A stretch of 64,000 nucleotides of DNA from NCBI RefSeq assembly GCF_916619195.1, contig NZ_CAKAKL010000006.1, forward strand, positions 186,001-250,000, written 5' to 3'. Both the position numbers and the translations under genes were made by a program. Source of the DNA: Inquilinus sp. Marseille-Q2685 (lineage in GTDB: Bacteria; Pseudomonadota; Alphaproteobacteria; DSM-16000; Inquilinaceae). This document shows, piece after piece, positions 46,707 through 55,583 of this stretch (position 1 is its first letter; each line of letters begins with the position of its first letter). The notes under the pieces are model-generated. The model ran no database searches. It was not told the DNA's origin and saw only the letters and a program-made list of their open reading frames with translations.

Positions 46707-47495
46707 CTACCGCCCCCGCCACACCGGCTTGCGCTTCTCGGCGAAGGCGCGGGCGCCTTCCAACTGGTCGTCGCTGTCATAAAGCGTTGCCACGGTCGGG
46801 AAGCCGCGGCGCATCACCCGGGCCAGCGCCGCCTGGACGGGCATCGCCTCGCTCTCCCGCGCCACCTCCTTGATCGCGGCGAAGACCAGAGGCGGGCCGT
46901 CGGCCAGGTGGCGGGCCAGGGCGCGGGCGCGGTCCATCAGTTCGGCCGCCGGCACAACCTGGTTCACGAGGCCCCAGCGCGCCGCCTCCGCCGCCTCCAT
47001 CCAGCGGCCGGTGTAGAGCAGGTCCATCGCCACGTGATACGGGATGCGGCGCGGCAGCTTGATCGTCGCCGCGTCGGCCAGGGTGCCGGCATTGATCTCG
47101 GGCAGAGAGAACTGGGCGTGGTCGGCCGCCAGGATCAGGTCGCAGGACAGCGCCAGCTCGAAGCCGCCGCCGACCGCCATGCCGTTGACCGCCGCGATCA
47201 CCGGCTTGTTGAGATTCGGCAGCTCCTGCAGCCCGCCGAAGCCGCCGATGCCGTAATCCTCGTCCGGCCGGATGCCGTCCGCCGCCACCGCCTTCAGGTC
47301 CCAGCCGGCGGAGAAGAAACGGTCGCCGCCGCCGGTGACGATGGCGACGCGAAGGGTCGGGTCGTCGCGGAAGCCGGCGAAAACCTCGCCCATGCGGCGG
47401 CTGGTGGCGGCGTCGATCGCATTCGCCTTCGGCCGGTTCAGCATCACCTCGAGCACGGCGCCGTCGCGGGTGACGCGCAGCGGGTCATCGGTCAT
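46707..47495 (-). CDS. caiD: Crotonase-family carnitinyl-CoA dehydratase
   Basis: 262 residues. The oxyanion-hole segments are SAGWDLKA and NGMAVGGGFELALSCDLI, and the acid LPEINAGTLADAAT carries the expected catalytic Glu. CaiD-like enzymes interconvert crotonobetainyl-CoA and L-carnitinyl-CoA. It overlaps the synthetase gene upstream by 11 bp and belongs with the acyl-CoA dehydrogenase. The specific substrate is inferred from similarity to rhizobial proteins annotated as carnitinyl-CoA dehydratase. Confidence 0.8.
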   Translation of the reverse strand: MTDDPLRVTRDGAVLEVMLNRPKANAIDAATSRRMGEVFAGFRDDPTLRVAIVTGGGDRFFSAGWDLKAVAADGIRPDEDYGIGGFGGLQELPNLNKPVIAAVNGMAVGGGFELALSCDLILAADHAQFSLPEINAGTLADAATIKLPRRIPYHVAMDLLYTGRWMEAAEAARWGLVNQVVPAAELMDRARALARHLADGPPLVFAAIKEVARESEAMPVQAALARVMRRGFPTVATLYDSDDQLEGARAFAEKRKPVWRGR

Positions 47496-49560
47496 CGGGG
47501 TCCTCCACCAGTCGCAGCAGGACATCGGCGGCCACGGCGCCCCGCCGCGTCACGATCAGCGGGTTGACGTCGAGCTCGGCCAAGCGGCCGGCCTCGGCCA
47601 GGGCGAAATCCTGGACCGCCAGAACGGCGTCGACCGCGGCGTCGAGATCGCCCGGCGGCCGGCCGCGATGGCCGTCGAGCAGCGTCGCCACTCTCAGTGA
47701 CCGGATCGCCGCCGCGACCTCCGCCCGCCCGGCCGGCAGCAGCAGGATCCGCCGGTCGCCGACCAGCTCGACCAGCGTGCCGCCGGAGCCGAGCACGAGA
47801 TGCAGCCCGAGCAGCGGGTCGCGGCCGATGCCGACGATCAGCTCCGCCACCGCGCCGCCGACCATGCGCTCGACCAGCAGCGCCTCGCCCAGGCCTTCCA
47901 GGGCCGCGGCGGCGTCGCGCACCGCAGCGGCATCGGCCAGGTTCAGGCGCAGGGCGCCGAGCTCGGTCTTGTGCGCGAGATCGGCGCCGGTGGCCTTGAG
48001 CACGACCGGGAAGCCGATCGCCTCTGCGGCCGCCACCGCCTCCTCCGCCGTCCGCACAAGCCGTCCCTCCGGCACCGGCACGCCCTGCGCGCCGAGGCGG
48101 CACTTGCCGTCCCATTCCGACAGGGTGCAGGCCGGGCCCGGCGCCAGCGGCACCGGCTCCATCGGCAACGGCATATCGGCCAGGCGGAGAATGTCGCCCG
48201 CCTCCGCCGCCGCGGCGATGGCGGCCAAGGCGTCGTCGATGCCGAGCAGCGGCGCGACGCCGGCGGAGACCAGGCGCTGCGCCTGCGCCTCCGGCAGGCC
48301 CTCGGGCAGGGAGGCGATCAGCGCCGCCTTGCGGCCGGTACGCTGCGACGCCGCCACCAGCGCCTCCAGCGACGGCACCCAGTCGGCGTCACTGCAGCGG
48401 TCGCCGCGCGGCAGGTCCAGCACCAGCAGGGTCAGGTCGAAATCGGCCGCCATCATCGCCGAGAAGGTCTCGGTCATGGCCGGGGCGTTGGCCCAGATGA
48501 AGGTGTGGTAGTCGAAGGGGTTCGACACCGTGACCAGCGCCGACACCGTCGCCGCCACCCGCGCCGTCTGCTCCCGGTCCAACGGCCGGAAGCGCAGCCC
48601 GGTGCCGAGGGCGGCGTCGGCGATCAGCGCCGCCTCCCCGCCCGAGCAGCTCATCGAGGCGATGTCGCGGCCGGGAAGCGGCCCGGCGACATGCAGCAGC
48701 TTCAGCGCCTCCAGCAGCACCGGCAGCGAGGCGACGCAGACCACGCCGATGCGGCGCAGGAAGGCGCCCGTCACCGCATCCGCCCCGGCCAGCGAGGCAG
48801 TGTGGCTGAGCGTCAGCCGCGCCCCCTCCGCCGACCGGCCGGTCTTCAGCGCCAGGATCGGCACCCCCTGCCGCCGCGCCCGCGCCGCCGCCCGGGCCAG
48901 GGCGGCGGGCTCGGCCAGGCCCTCGATATGCAGGCCGATGGCGGTGACGCGCGGATCGTCGAGGAAGGCCTCGACCATCTCGGCCAGCCCGGCCACCGCC
49001 TGGTTGCCCAGCGTCGCGACATAGGCGATCGGCAGGCCGCGGCGCTGCATGGTCAGGTTGATGGCGATGTTGCTGGACTGGGTGACCAGCGCCACGCCGC
49101 GCTCCACCCGCTGCCCGCCATGCTGGTCGGGCCACAGCAGTGCGCCGTCGAGATAGTTGATCACGCCGTAGCAGTTGGGGCCCAGCACCGGCATGGCTCC
49201 CGCGGCCTCGATGAGCCGGGCCTGGAGGTCGGCGCCCTCCCCGCCCGTCTCGGCGAAGCCGGAGGCGTAGCACACCGCCCCGCCGGCGCCGCGCGCGGCC
49301 AGGGCGGCGGTGACCTCGACAGCGGCATGGCGGTTGATGCCGAGGAAGACGGCGTCGGGTGTCTCCGGCAACTCGGCGACGTTGCGGAAGGCGCGCAGGC
49401 CCTCGACCGTGTCGTGCTGCGGATGCACCGGCCAGATCTCGCCGGCGAAGCCCATGCGCCGGCACTGCCGGATCACCTCGGCGGCAGGCTTGCCGCCGAC
49501 CACGGCGATCGAGCGCGGGCGGAGAAGGCGGGACAGGTCGAAGCGTCGGGGCTGGGTCAT
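47485..49560 (-). CDS. ADP-forming acyl-CoA synthetase (fused alpha-beta)
   Basis: 691 residues. The CoA-binding domain (LLRPRSIAVVGGKPAAEVIRQ) comes first. Succinyl-CoA-ligase-like domains follow, with the phosphohistidine region at LSHTASLAGA and MSCSGGEAALIAD. The ATP-grasp part, from about 480, reads VLKATGADLAHKTELGALRLNL and DVNPLIV. It makes an acyl-CoA from an acid, ATP and CoA. With the dehydratase and dehydrogenase it would activate gamma-butyrobetaine or carnitine. Confidence 0.85.
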   Translation of the reverse strand: MTQPRRFDLSRLLRPRSIAVVGGKPAAEVIRQCRRMGFAGEIWPVHPQHDTVEGLRAFRNVAELPETPDAVFLGINRHAAVEVTAALAARGAGGAVCYASGFAETGGEGADLQARLIEAAGAMPVLGPNCYGVINYLDGALLWPDQHGGQRVERGVALVTQSSNIAINLTMQRRGLPIAYVATLGNQAVAGLAEMVEAFLDDPRVTAIGLHIEGLAEPAALARAAARARRQGVPILALKTGRSAEGARLTLSHTASLAGADAVTGAFLRRIGVVCVASLPVLLEALKLLHVAGPLPGRDIASMSCSGGEAALIADAALGTGLRFRPLDREQTARVAATVSALVTVSNPFDYHTFIWANAPAMTETFSAMMAADFDLTLLVLDLPRGDRCSDADWVPSLEALVAASQRTGRKAALIASLPEGLPEAQAQRLVSAGVAPLLGIDDALAAIAAAAEAGDILRLADMPLPMEPVPLAPGPACTLSEWDGKCRLGAQGVPVPEGRLVRTAEEAVAAAEAIGFPVVLKATGADLAHKTELGALRLNLADAAAVRDAAAALEGLGEALLVERMVGGAVAELIVGIGRDPLLGLHLVLGSGGTLVELVGDRRILLLPAGRAEVAAAIRSLRVATLLDGHRGRPPGDLDAAVDAVLAVQDFALAEAGRLAELDVNPLIVTRRGAVAADVLLRLVEDPDDR

Positions 49561-49621
49561 GCCTGCGCGTCCGGACCAGCAGCCCCATGGCGCTCACACT
49601 TCCACTCATCGCAAACTCCAG

Positions 49622-49658
49622 CCCCCTCCCTACCCCCCTCCCGCGAGGAGAGGGGGGA
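49622..49658. repeat. Intergenic C-rich inverted repeat, family B copy 4
   Basis: CCCCCTCCCTACCCCCCTCCCGCG followed by AGGAGAGGGGGG. It resembles half of the element at 37193-37338. It lies in the 151-bp gap between the synthetase and the acyl-CoA dehydrogenase genes; nothing else is seen there. Confidence 0.55.
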
Positions 49659-49711
49659 CTTGGTTGGGTTGGAGTTGAACACTCCGACAGCCTGAGAAGT
49701 CCGGACCATCC

Positions 49712-50863
49712 TCATGCCCCCCGCGGCCGGAGCAGATCCCGGGCGATGATGTGGCGCTGGATCTCGCTGGTGCCGTCCCAGATCCGCTCCACCCGCGCGT
49801 CGCGCCAGAAGCGCTCGATCGGCAGGTCGTCCATCAGCCCCATGCCGCCATGGATCTGCAGCGCCGCGTCGGTCACCCGGCCCAGCATCTCCGAGGCGTA
49901 GAGCTTGGCCTGGCTGACCACGCGGTTGGCGTCCTGGCCCTGGTCGAGCTGCCAGGCGGCGGCCAGGGCCAGCCAGTCCGCCGCGTCGATCTCGGTGATC
50001 ATGTCGGCCAGCTTGAAGCCGGTGCCCTGGAACCGGCCGATCGGCTGGCCGAACTGCTTGCGCTGCGCGGCGTAGGACAGGGCCAAGTCGAAGGCCCGGC
50101 GGGCGCGGCCGACGCACATCGCCGCCACGGTCAGGCGGGTGGCGTGCAGCCAGGTGTTGGCTAGGTCGAAGCCCCGCCCCTCCTCGCCCAGCATCTGGTC
50201 CGCCGGCACCCGGCAGTCGTCGAAGGTCAGCGTGGCGTTGTGGTAGCCGCGATGCGACACCGAGTTGTAGCCGGGCCGGATCTCGAAGCCCTTCGTGCCG
50301 CGGTCGACCAGCAGGCAGGAGATGCGGTTGCGCCCGGCCCCGTCCTCGCCCGTGGCGACGAACAGGATGACGAAATCGGCGACATCGGCATGGCTGATGA
50401 AGTGCTTGGTGCCGTTGATCACCCAGTCGCCGCCGTCGCGCCGGGCGCTGCAGCTCATGCCCCGCAGGTCGGAGCCGGCGTCGGGCTCGGTCATCGCCAG
50501 CGCGTCGATCGCCTCGCCGCGGACGCAGGGCAGCAGGTACCGCTCGCGCTGCTCCGGCGTGCCGGCGCAGAGGATGTTGGAGGGCCGGCCCCAGAACACC
50601 GTCAGCGCCATCGAGGCGCGGCCGAGCTCTCGCTCCAGCAGCGTGAAGGTCAGGTGGTCGAGGCCGCCGCCGCCGAACGCCTCCGGAATGTTGGGGGCAT
50701 AGAAGCCGAGCTCACGCACCTTGCGCTGGATCTCGCGTCCGACCTCCGGCGCCACGTGACCGGTGCGCTCGACCTCCCGCTCCAGCGGCTGCAGTTCGTG
50801 CTCGACGAAGCTCCGCACCGTATCGACCACCAGCTGCTGCTCGTGGCTGAGCCCGAAATCCAT
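49712..50863 (-). CDS. Acyl-CoA dehydrogenase (candidate gamma-butyrobetainyl-CoA type)
   Basis: 383 residues. FAD/substrate motifs ALAMTEPDAGSDL and WVINGTKHFISHADVAD, with YAAQRKQFGQPIGRFQ and QIHGGMGLMDDLPIERFWRDARVERIWDGTSEIQ near the end split by the catalytic-base region. It would oxidise an acyl-CoA to the 2-enoyl-CoA. First gene of the leftward operon with the synthetase and crotonase. The substrate is inferred from context. Confidence 0.85.
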   Translation of the reverse strand: MDFGLSHEQQLVVDTVRSFVEHELQPLEREVERTGHVAPEVGREIQRKVRELGFYAPNIPEAFGGGGLDHLTFTLLERELGRASMALTVFWGRPSNILCAGTPEQRERYLLPCVRGEAIDALAMTEPDAGSDLRGMSCSARRDGGDWVINGTKHFISHADVADFVILFVATGEDGAGRNRISCLLVDRGTKGFEIRPGYNSVSHRGYHNATLTFDDCRVPADQMLGEEGRGFDLANTWLHATRLTVAAMCVGRARRAFDLALSYAAQRKQFGQPIGRFQGTGFKLADMITEIDAADWLALAAAWQLDQGQDANRVVSQAKLYASEMLGRVTDAALQIHGGMGLMDDLPIERFWRDARVERIWDGTSEIQRHIIARDLLRPRGA

Positions 50864-50952
50864 CGCCGCCTCCCTGACTTTCCCGAAAGGCTATTGCGGC
50901 GCCGGCCGGACGGGCGATACCGTTTCGGATCCAGTCGATACGGAATCGGAAC

Positions 50953-51945
50953 ATGGCCGAGGCCCGGCGGATCGACATCCTGGTGCTGAACGCCTTTTCC
51001 AACCTGACCCTGGCGGCGCTGGTCGAGCCGCTGCGCGCCGCCAACCGGATGGCGGGGCGGCGGCTGTTCGACTGGTCGGTGCTGAGCGAGGATGGCGGGC
51101 CCGTCACCAGCAGCAGCGGGCTGCGGGTCGACGCCGATGCGGCGATGGCGGCCGGCGGCGCCGACACGCTGTTCGTCGTCGCCAGCTACGAGGCCGAGGC
51201 GCGGGCCACGCCCGCGGTGCGGCGCTTCCTGCGGGCGGCGGCCCGGCGCGGCGCGGTGATCGCCGGGCTGGAATCGGCACCCTATGTGCTGGCCCTGGCC
51301 GGGGTGCTGGACGGCCACCGCGCCACCACGCATTGGGAGGATCTGCGCGACTTCGCCGAGCGCTTCCCGGCGGTGACCGCGGTGCCCGACCGCTTCGTCG
51401 TCGACCGCCGCCGCATCACCGCCGGCGGGGCGCTGCCGACGCTGGACCTGATGCTGGACCTGCTGCGGCGCGAGCAGGGGCTGAGCCTGGCGCTCGCCGT
51501 CTCCAGCACCTTCCTCTACGAGGGCGCGCCGCCCGGCCACGACCCGCAGCACATGGTCGCCGCCGGCCGGCTGACCTGGCAGGACCCGCTGCTGGTGCGG
51601 GCGATCCGGCTGATGGAGGCGAACATCGAGGCGCCGCTGCCGGTCGAGGCGATCGCGGCGGAGCTGGGCATCGGCCCGCGCGCTTTGCTGCAGCGCTTCC
51701 GGGCCACGCTCGGCACCGGCCCCAAGGCCTATTACGCCGAGCTGCGCCTGGCCCTGGCCCGGCGCCTGCTGGAAAACACCGACCGCCCGGTCAACGACGT
51801 CGCCGCCGATTGCGGCTTCGCCTCCGGCTCCGCCCTTGCCCGCGCGTTCCGCACCCGCTACGGCGTCAATCCGGCGGGGTCGCGGCGGCAGGGGCGGCTG
51901 GCGCCGCGGCGTCCGGGTCCCGCACCGCCCGCAGGTCACGGATGA
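50953..51945 (+). CDS. GlxA-family AraC regulator (CdhR-like)
   Basis: 330 residues. The N-terminal DJ-1/PfpI domain (DILVLNAFSNLTLAALVEPLRAANRM) binds ligand; the C-terminal AraC HTH (residues 210-310) has LPVEAIAAELGIGPRALLQRF and VNDVAADCGFASGSALARAF. CdhR and GbdR, regulators of carnitine and betaine breakdown, have this make-up. It is divergent from the acyl-CoA dehydrogenase operon. Its 3' end overlaps the convergent MFS gene by 80 bp. Confidence 0.88.
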   Translation: MAEARRIDILVLNAFSNLTLAALVEPLRAANRMAGRRLFDWSVLSEDGGPVTSSSGLRVDADAAMAAGGADTLFVVASYEAEARATPAVRRFLRAAARRGAVIAGLESAPYVLALAGVLDGHRATTHWEDLRDFAERFPAVTAVPDRFVVDRRRITAGGALPTLDLMLDLLRREQGLSLALAVSSTFLYEGAPPGHDPQHMVAAGRLTWQDPLLVRAIRLMEANIEAPLPVEAIAAELGIGPRALLQRFRATLGTGPKAYYAELRLALARRLLENTDRPVNDVAADCGFASGSALARAFRTRYGVNPAGSRRQGRLAPRRPGPAPPAGHG

Positions 51946-53092
51946 AGAGGCAGCCGAGCCCGGCGACGATGCAGGCGGCGGCGCTGAGCCCGATCACCGC
52001 CGCGGGCGGCAGCACGGTCAGCAACGCCCCGCCGGCCCCGACCCCGAGCGGCGAGACGGTCAACAGGATGGTGCGCGGGGCGGCGAGGGTGCCGGCCAGG
52101 CGCCGCGCCGGCCCCCGCCGCTGGACCACCGAGGCCTCGAGCGCGAGATAGGGTCCCCAGGCGACGCCGCCGAGCAGCATGATCGCGGTCGCCGCCGGCA
52201 GGCTGTCGACCAGCATCAGTGGCGCGATGACCAGGCCGAAGGCGACGACGGTGAGCGCGTTCATTCGCCCGGGCCCGCGGCGGGACAGCGGCTTCACCAG
52301 CAGCAGCCCGGCCAGGGCGCCGATGCCGAAGGCGGTCCACAGCGCGCCGAAGCCGGCGGCGCCGGCGTGCAGCCGGTCGCGCGCGAAGGCGGCCAGCGCC
52401 GGCTCCAGCGGACCATAGGCGACGTAATAGACGATGCCAAGGAACAGCAGCGCCCGCAGCGCCGGGTCGGTCAGCAGCGGCCGGAACCCCAGCCAGCCGC
52501 CGCTATCGTCCGGTTCCGCCGCCTCCACAGTCGCCGTTGCCGGCAGCCCGGCCGCGAGCAGCCCGGCGGCGAGCAGAAGCGCGACCGGCACCGCCACCGC
52601 GATCGCCCCGCCCATCGCCGCGGCCAGCACGCCGCCCAGCGCCGGCCCGAAGATGTAGGGCAGCTGGTCGCCGATCGACAGCAGGCTGTTGGCGCCGGCC
52701 AGGCCGCGCCCTTGCACCAACGTCGGCAGCAACGCCCGCGACCCGGCATAGGTGAAGGGCGACAGCGCCCCGGCCGCGGCGACGGTGAGAAAGATGACGA
52801 TCAGGTCCAGACCGCCCGCCAGCTGCAACAGCGGCACCGCCGACAGGCACAAGGCGCGGGCGAGGTTGTCCACCAGCATCAGCCGGGCGGCGCCGAAGCG
52901 GTCGAGCAGCCAGCCCGCCAGCGGCCCGGCGACGACCGCCGGGACCTGATGCACCAGCACCACCATCGCGGCCATCGCCGGCGCGCCAGACTCCTCCAGC
53001 ACGAACCACAGCAGCGCGATCAGCATGAACTGGTCCGCCGTCGTCGCCAGCAGCAGCACCGCCGTCAGCCGGGTCACGCCGGAGATCGCCAT
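51866..53092 (-). CDS. MFS transporter (MDR/enterobactin-exporter-like group)
   Basis: 408 residues with about twelve helices. GWLLDRFGAARLMLVDNLAR is the motif A loop, and NSLLSIGDQLPYIFGPALGG fits EntS-like exporters. The stop lies inside the end of the regulator gene on the other strand. It lies directly downstream of a MarR gene (4 bp), so it is likely cotranscribed and repressed by it. Confidence 0.84.
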   Translation of the reverse strand: MAISGVTRLTAVLLLATTADQFMLIALLWFVLEESGAPAMAAMVVLVHQVPAVVAGPLAGWLLDRFGAARLMLVDNLARALCLSAVPLLQLAGGLDLIVIFLTVAAAGALSPFTYAGSRALLPTLVQGRGLAGANSLLSIGDQLPYIFGPALGGVLAAAMGGAIAVAVPVALLLAAGLLAAGLPATATVEAAEPDDSGGWLGFRPLLTDPALRALLFLGIVYYVAYGPLEPALAAFARDRLHAGAAGFGALWTAFGIGALAGLLLVKPLSRRGPGRMNALTVVAFGLVIAPLMLVDSLPAATAIMLLGGVAWGPYLALEASVVQRRGPARRLAGTLAAPRTILLTVSPLGVGAGGALLTVLPPAAVIGLSAAACIVAGLGCLFIRDLRAVRDPDAAAPAAPAAATPPD

Positions 53093-53096
53093 GGCA

Positions 53097-53597
53097 TCAC
53101 TCCGGCGGCGCGGTGCGATCGATCGGGCAGTCGTGACCGCAGGCCGGCCAGTCGCACCACCGGCAGCCCCGGTCGGCCTCTGCCCGGCTGCGGCGCGGTG
53201 CGGCGAGCATCGCGTCCATCAGCCGCACGAGATGGTCGCGATCCTCGAGGGCGAGCGGAGCCATCAAGGCGTCGAGCGCACGGCGGCGGGCATAGAGCAG
53301 ACGCCGTACCGCCGTGTCGCCGGCCGGGGATAGGGCGAGCTGGACTTCCCGCCCGGAGCGGGAGCGGAGCAGCAGCCCCTCTCTCTCCAGCCGGTCGGCC
53401 AGCCGCACCGCGCCGGAATGGGTCAGCGCCAGCCGCTGTCGCAGCCAGTCGAGGCTGCGCCCGCGATTGTGGGCGACCAGCACCAGGGCCTCGCAGGCGC
53501 GCTCATCGAGGCCCACGGAGATCCTCGCCGCCGTCACCGCATCGGTCACCGCCAGCCCGAAGGCGCCGAGGAGATTCGCCACATATGAGTCGCTCAT
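53097..53597 (-). CDS. MarR-family regulator with C-terminal Cys cluster
   Basis: 166 residues. Winged helix: LRQRLALTHSGAVRLADRLEREGLLLRSRSGREVQLALSPAG. The last 22 residues carry Cys145, 148, 153 and 157 in CRWCDWPACGHDCPID, a C-x2-C-x4-C-x3-C set with a His, able to bind zinc or another metal or to sense oxidants. The start codon lies inside a perfect inverted repeat, the likely self-operator. It controls the MFS gene 4 bp downstream. Confidence 0.88.
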   Translation of the reverse strand: MSDSYVANLLGAFGLAVTDAVTAARISVGLDERACEALVLVAHNRGRSLDWLRQRLALTHSGAVRLADRLEREGLLLRSRSGREVQLALSPAGDTAVRRLLYARRRALDALMAPLALEDRDHLVRLMDAMLAAPRRSRAEADRGCRWCDWPACGHDCPIDRTAPPE

Positions 53598-53600
53598 ATG
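53582..53600. promoter_or_regulatory. MarR operator overlapping its own start codon
   Basis: CATATGAG-TCG-CTCATATG is a perfect 8-bp inverted repeat with a 3-bp spacer. The regulator's ATG (53597-53595) is part of the right arm. MarR proteins bind such palindromes, so repression would act on the very start of the message. Confidence 0.7.
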
Positions 53601-53643
53601 AGCGGAACATGGATCGGCGAGATCCGGTTCCGCCCGGCCGGCC

Positions 53644-54618
53644 TCAGCGTCTGACCACCGGATCCGGCGAGAAGCGGGCCTGGCGGGGGTCGAGCTCGTG
53701 ACCCTGCCGCTCGGTCAGCAGGCCGTACAGCTCCGGCCGCCGGCCGCGGATCCAGCGCCGGCCGGTCGAGAGCGGCAGCAGGTCGAGGTCGAGATCGGCC
53801 GTCACCATGGCATCGTCGGCCACGCCGGTCTCGGCCAGGATGCGGCCATAGGGGTCCAGCAGCATGGCGTTGCCGGTGCGCACCTCGCCGTCATCCTCGC
53901 CGACGCCGTTGCTGAACAGGAGGAACAGGCCGTTGTCATGCGCTCGCGCCGGCAGCCAGCGCATCAGCCAGCCGCGGCCCTTCGGCCCGGCGAACTCGGC
54001 CTCGATCGCCGCCGGGTCCGCGTGCCGCCGGTGCCACAGCGCCGGGTCGATCAGCCCCATCGCGTGCGGGCTGCGCGAGGCGCAGCCGCCGGTCTGGTGC
54101 GGCGCCAGCAGGATCTCGGCGCCCAAGAGGGCGGTGGCCCGCGCATTCTCCACCAGGTTGTTGTCCCAGCAGATCAGCACGCCCAGCCGCACGCCCCAGG
54201 GCGTGTCGAACACGGTGTAGCGGTTGCCGCTGGCGATGTGGTCGCTCTCGAAGGCGTGCAGCTTGCGGTGTCCATGCACCGACCCGTCCGGCAGGCAGAC
54301 GGCGTAGGAATTGTAGAAGCGACCGTCGCCGCCCGCCTCGATCAGCCCGGCGCCGATCGCCATGCCGTGCTCCATCGCCAGATCGCGCACCGCCTGCACC
54401 GACGGCCCGTCCGGCACCGGCTCGGCCAGTGCCGCGATGGCGTCGCGGCCGAGGTTGCGGACATGCCAGTAGCCGGTGATGCACATCTCCGGGAAGGTCA
54501 GGATCTTGACGCCCTCCGCCGCCGCGGTCGCGGTGAAGTGGCGGATGCGCGACAGGTTGTAAGGCTTGTCGTCGGCCTGGTGGCGGAACTGGACGGTGGC
54601 GGCGCGCAGCAGGGTCAT
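53644..54618 (-). CDS. Nitrilase-superfamily amidohydrolase
   Basis: 324 residues. Catalytic triad segments are Glu in ILTFPEMCITGYW, Lys in HGHRKLHAFESD, and Cys in LGVLICWDNNLVE. Nitrilase-superfamily enzymes cut C-N bonds of amides, carbamoyl compounds or nitriles; the substrate here is unknown. Start at 54618 (MTLLRAATVQF). The ATG is 54 bp from the start of the divergent LysR gene. Confidence 0.88.
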   Translation of the reverse strand: MTLLRAATVQFRHQADDKPYNLSRIRHFTATAAAEGVKILTFPEMCITGYWHVRNLGRDAIAALAEPVPDGPSVQAVRDLAMEHGMAIGAGLIEAGGDGRFYNSYAVCLPDGSVHGHRKLHAFESDHIASGNRYTVFDTPWGVRLGVLICWDNNLVENARATALLGAEILLAPHQTGGCASRSPHAMGLIDPALWHRRHADPAAIEAEFAGPKGRGWLMRWLPARAHDNGLFLLFSNGVGEDDGEVRTGNAMLLDPYGRILAETGVADDAMVTADLDLDLLPLSTGRRWIRGRRPELYGLLTERQGHELDPRQARFSPDPVVRR

Positions 54619-54672
54619 CACGGCCTCGCGAAATGTCGGTATTCGCGACTCTAGCTGCCGCCTGGCCTGTGC

Positions 54673-55575
54673 ATGAACTATCATCCCTGCACCATGCCCG
54701 ATCGAAACCGCACAACCTTGGACTGGGACGATGTCCGCTACGCCGTCGCCTTGGCCCGACATGGCAGCCTGTCCGCGACAGCGCGGGCGCTGGGGGTGAA
54801 CCATGCCACCGTGTCGCGCCGGCTGGACGGGCTGGAGCGGGCGCTGGGTCGGCCGCTGTTCGACCGCCGCCCGGACGGCTATCGGCCGAACGCGGCCGGG
54901 GCCGCTGTGCTGGCCGAGGCCAAGGCGATGGAGGCCGGGGCGCTGGCCCTGCTGCGCCGGCTGGATCGGGTGAAGGCAGGACCAGCCGGGCCGGTGCGGC
55001 TGACCACCGCGCGGACATTGGCGCTGGGGTTCCTGATCGACCGGCTGGACGGGCTGCGACGGCGCCACCCGGGCATCGAGCTGGAGCTGGTGCTGGAGAC
55101 GCGGATCACCAGCCTGGCCCGGCGCGAGGCCGAGATCGCCCTGCGCCTGGGCCGGCCGGCGGACAGCGCGCTGGTCGGGCGGCGGGTGGCGACCATCGCC
55201 TATCGCGCCTATGCGGCGCCCGCCGTGGCGGCCGAGGCCGCGACCGGCGGCGTGCCGCCGCTGATCGGCGACGCGGAGGGCGAATCCGAGGCCGCCTGGC
55301 TGGTCCGCCATCATCCCGGCCGCCCGATGGCCTTCCGCTGCGACAGCCAGATGGCGCAGGCCGCGGCCGCCCGCGCCGGCTGGGGCGTGGCGCTGCTGCC
55401 GCGCTTCCTGGGCGACCCCGATCCCGGGCTGGCGCCGGTCGACCTCCCCGCCCTGCCGCCCCCGCGCGAGGTCTGGCTGCTGATCCGCCCCGACCTCGCC
55501 GAGGTGCCGCGGGTGCGGGCGGTGGCCGACGCGCTGGCGGACCTATTCCGGGAGAGCCGGGCGCTGTTCGGCTGA
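54673..55575 (+). CDS. LysR-family regulator divergent from the amidase gene
   Basis: 300 residues (293 from the second Met, 54694). HTH: DWDDVRYAVALARHGSLSATARALGVNHATVSRRLDGLE. It belongs to the subgroup beginning DWDD/DWND that often controls adjacent metabolic genes, so the nitrilase-family gene is the likely target. Confidence 0.87.
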   Translation: MNYHPCTMPDRNRTTLDWDDVRYAVALARHGSLSATARALGVNHATVSRRLDGLERALGRPLFDRRPDGYRPNAAGAAVLAEAKAMEAGALALLRRLDRVKAGPAGPVRLTTARTLALGFLIDRLDGLRRRHPGIELELVLETRITSLARREAEIALRLGRPADSALVGRRVATIAYRAYAAPAVAAEAATGGVPPLIGDAEGESEAAWLVRHHPGRPMAFRCDSQMAQAAAARAGWGVALLPRFLGDPDPGLAPVDLPALPPPREVWLLIRPDLAEVPRVRAVADALADLFRESRALFG

Positions 55576-55583
55576 GCGCGCGC

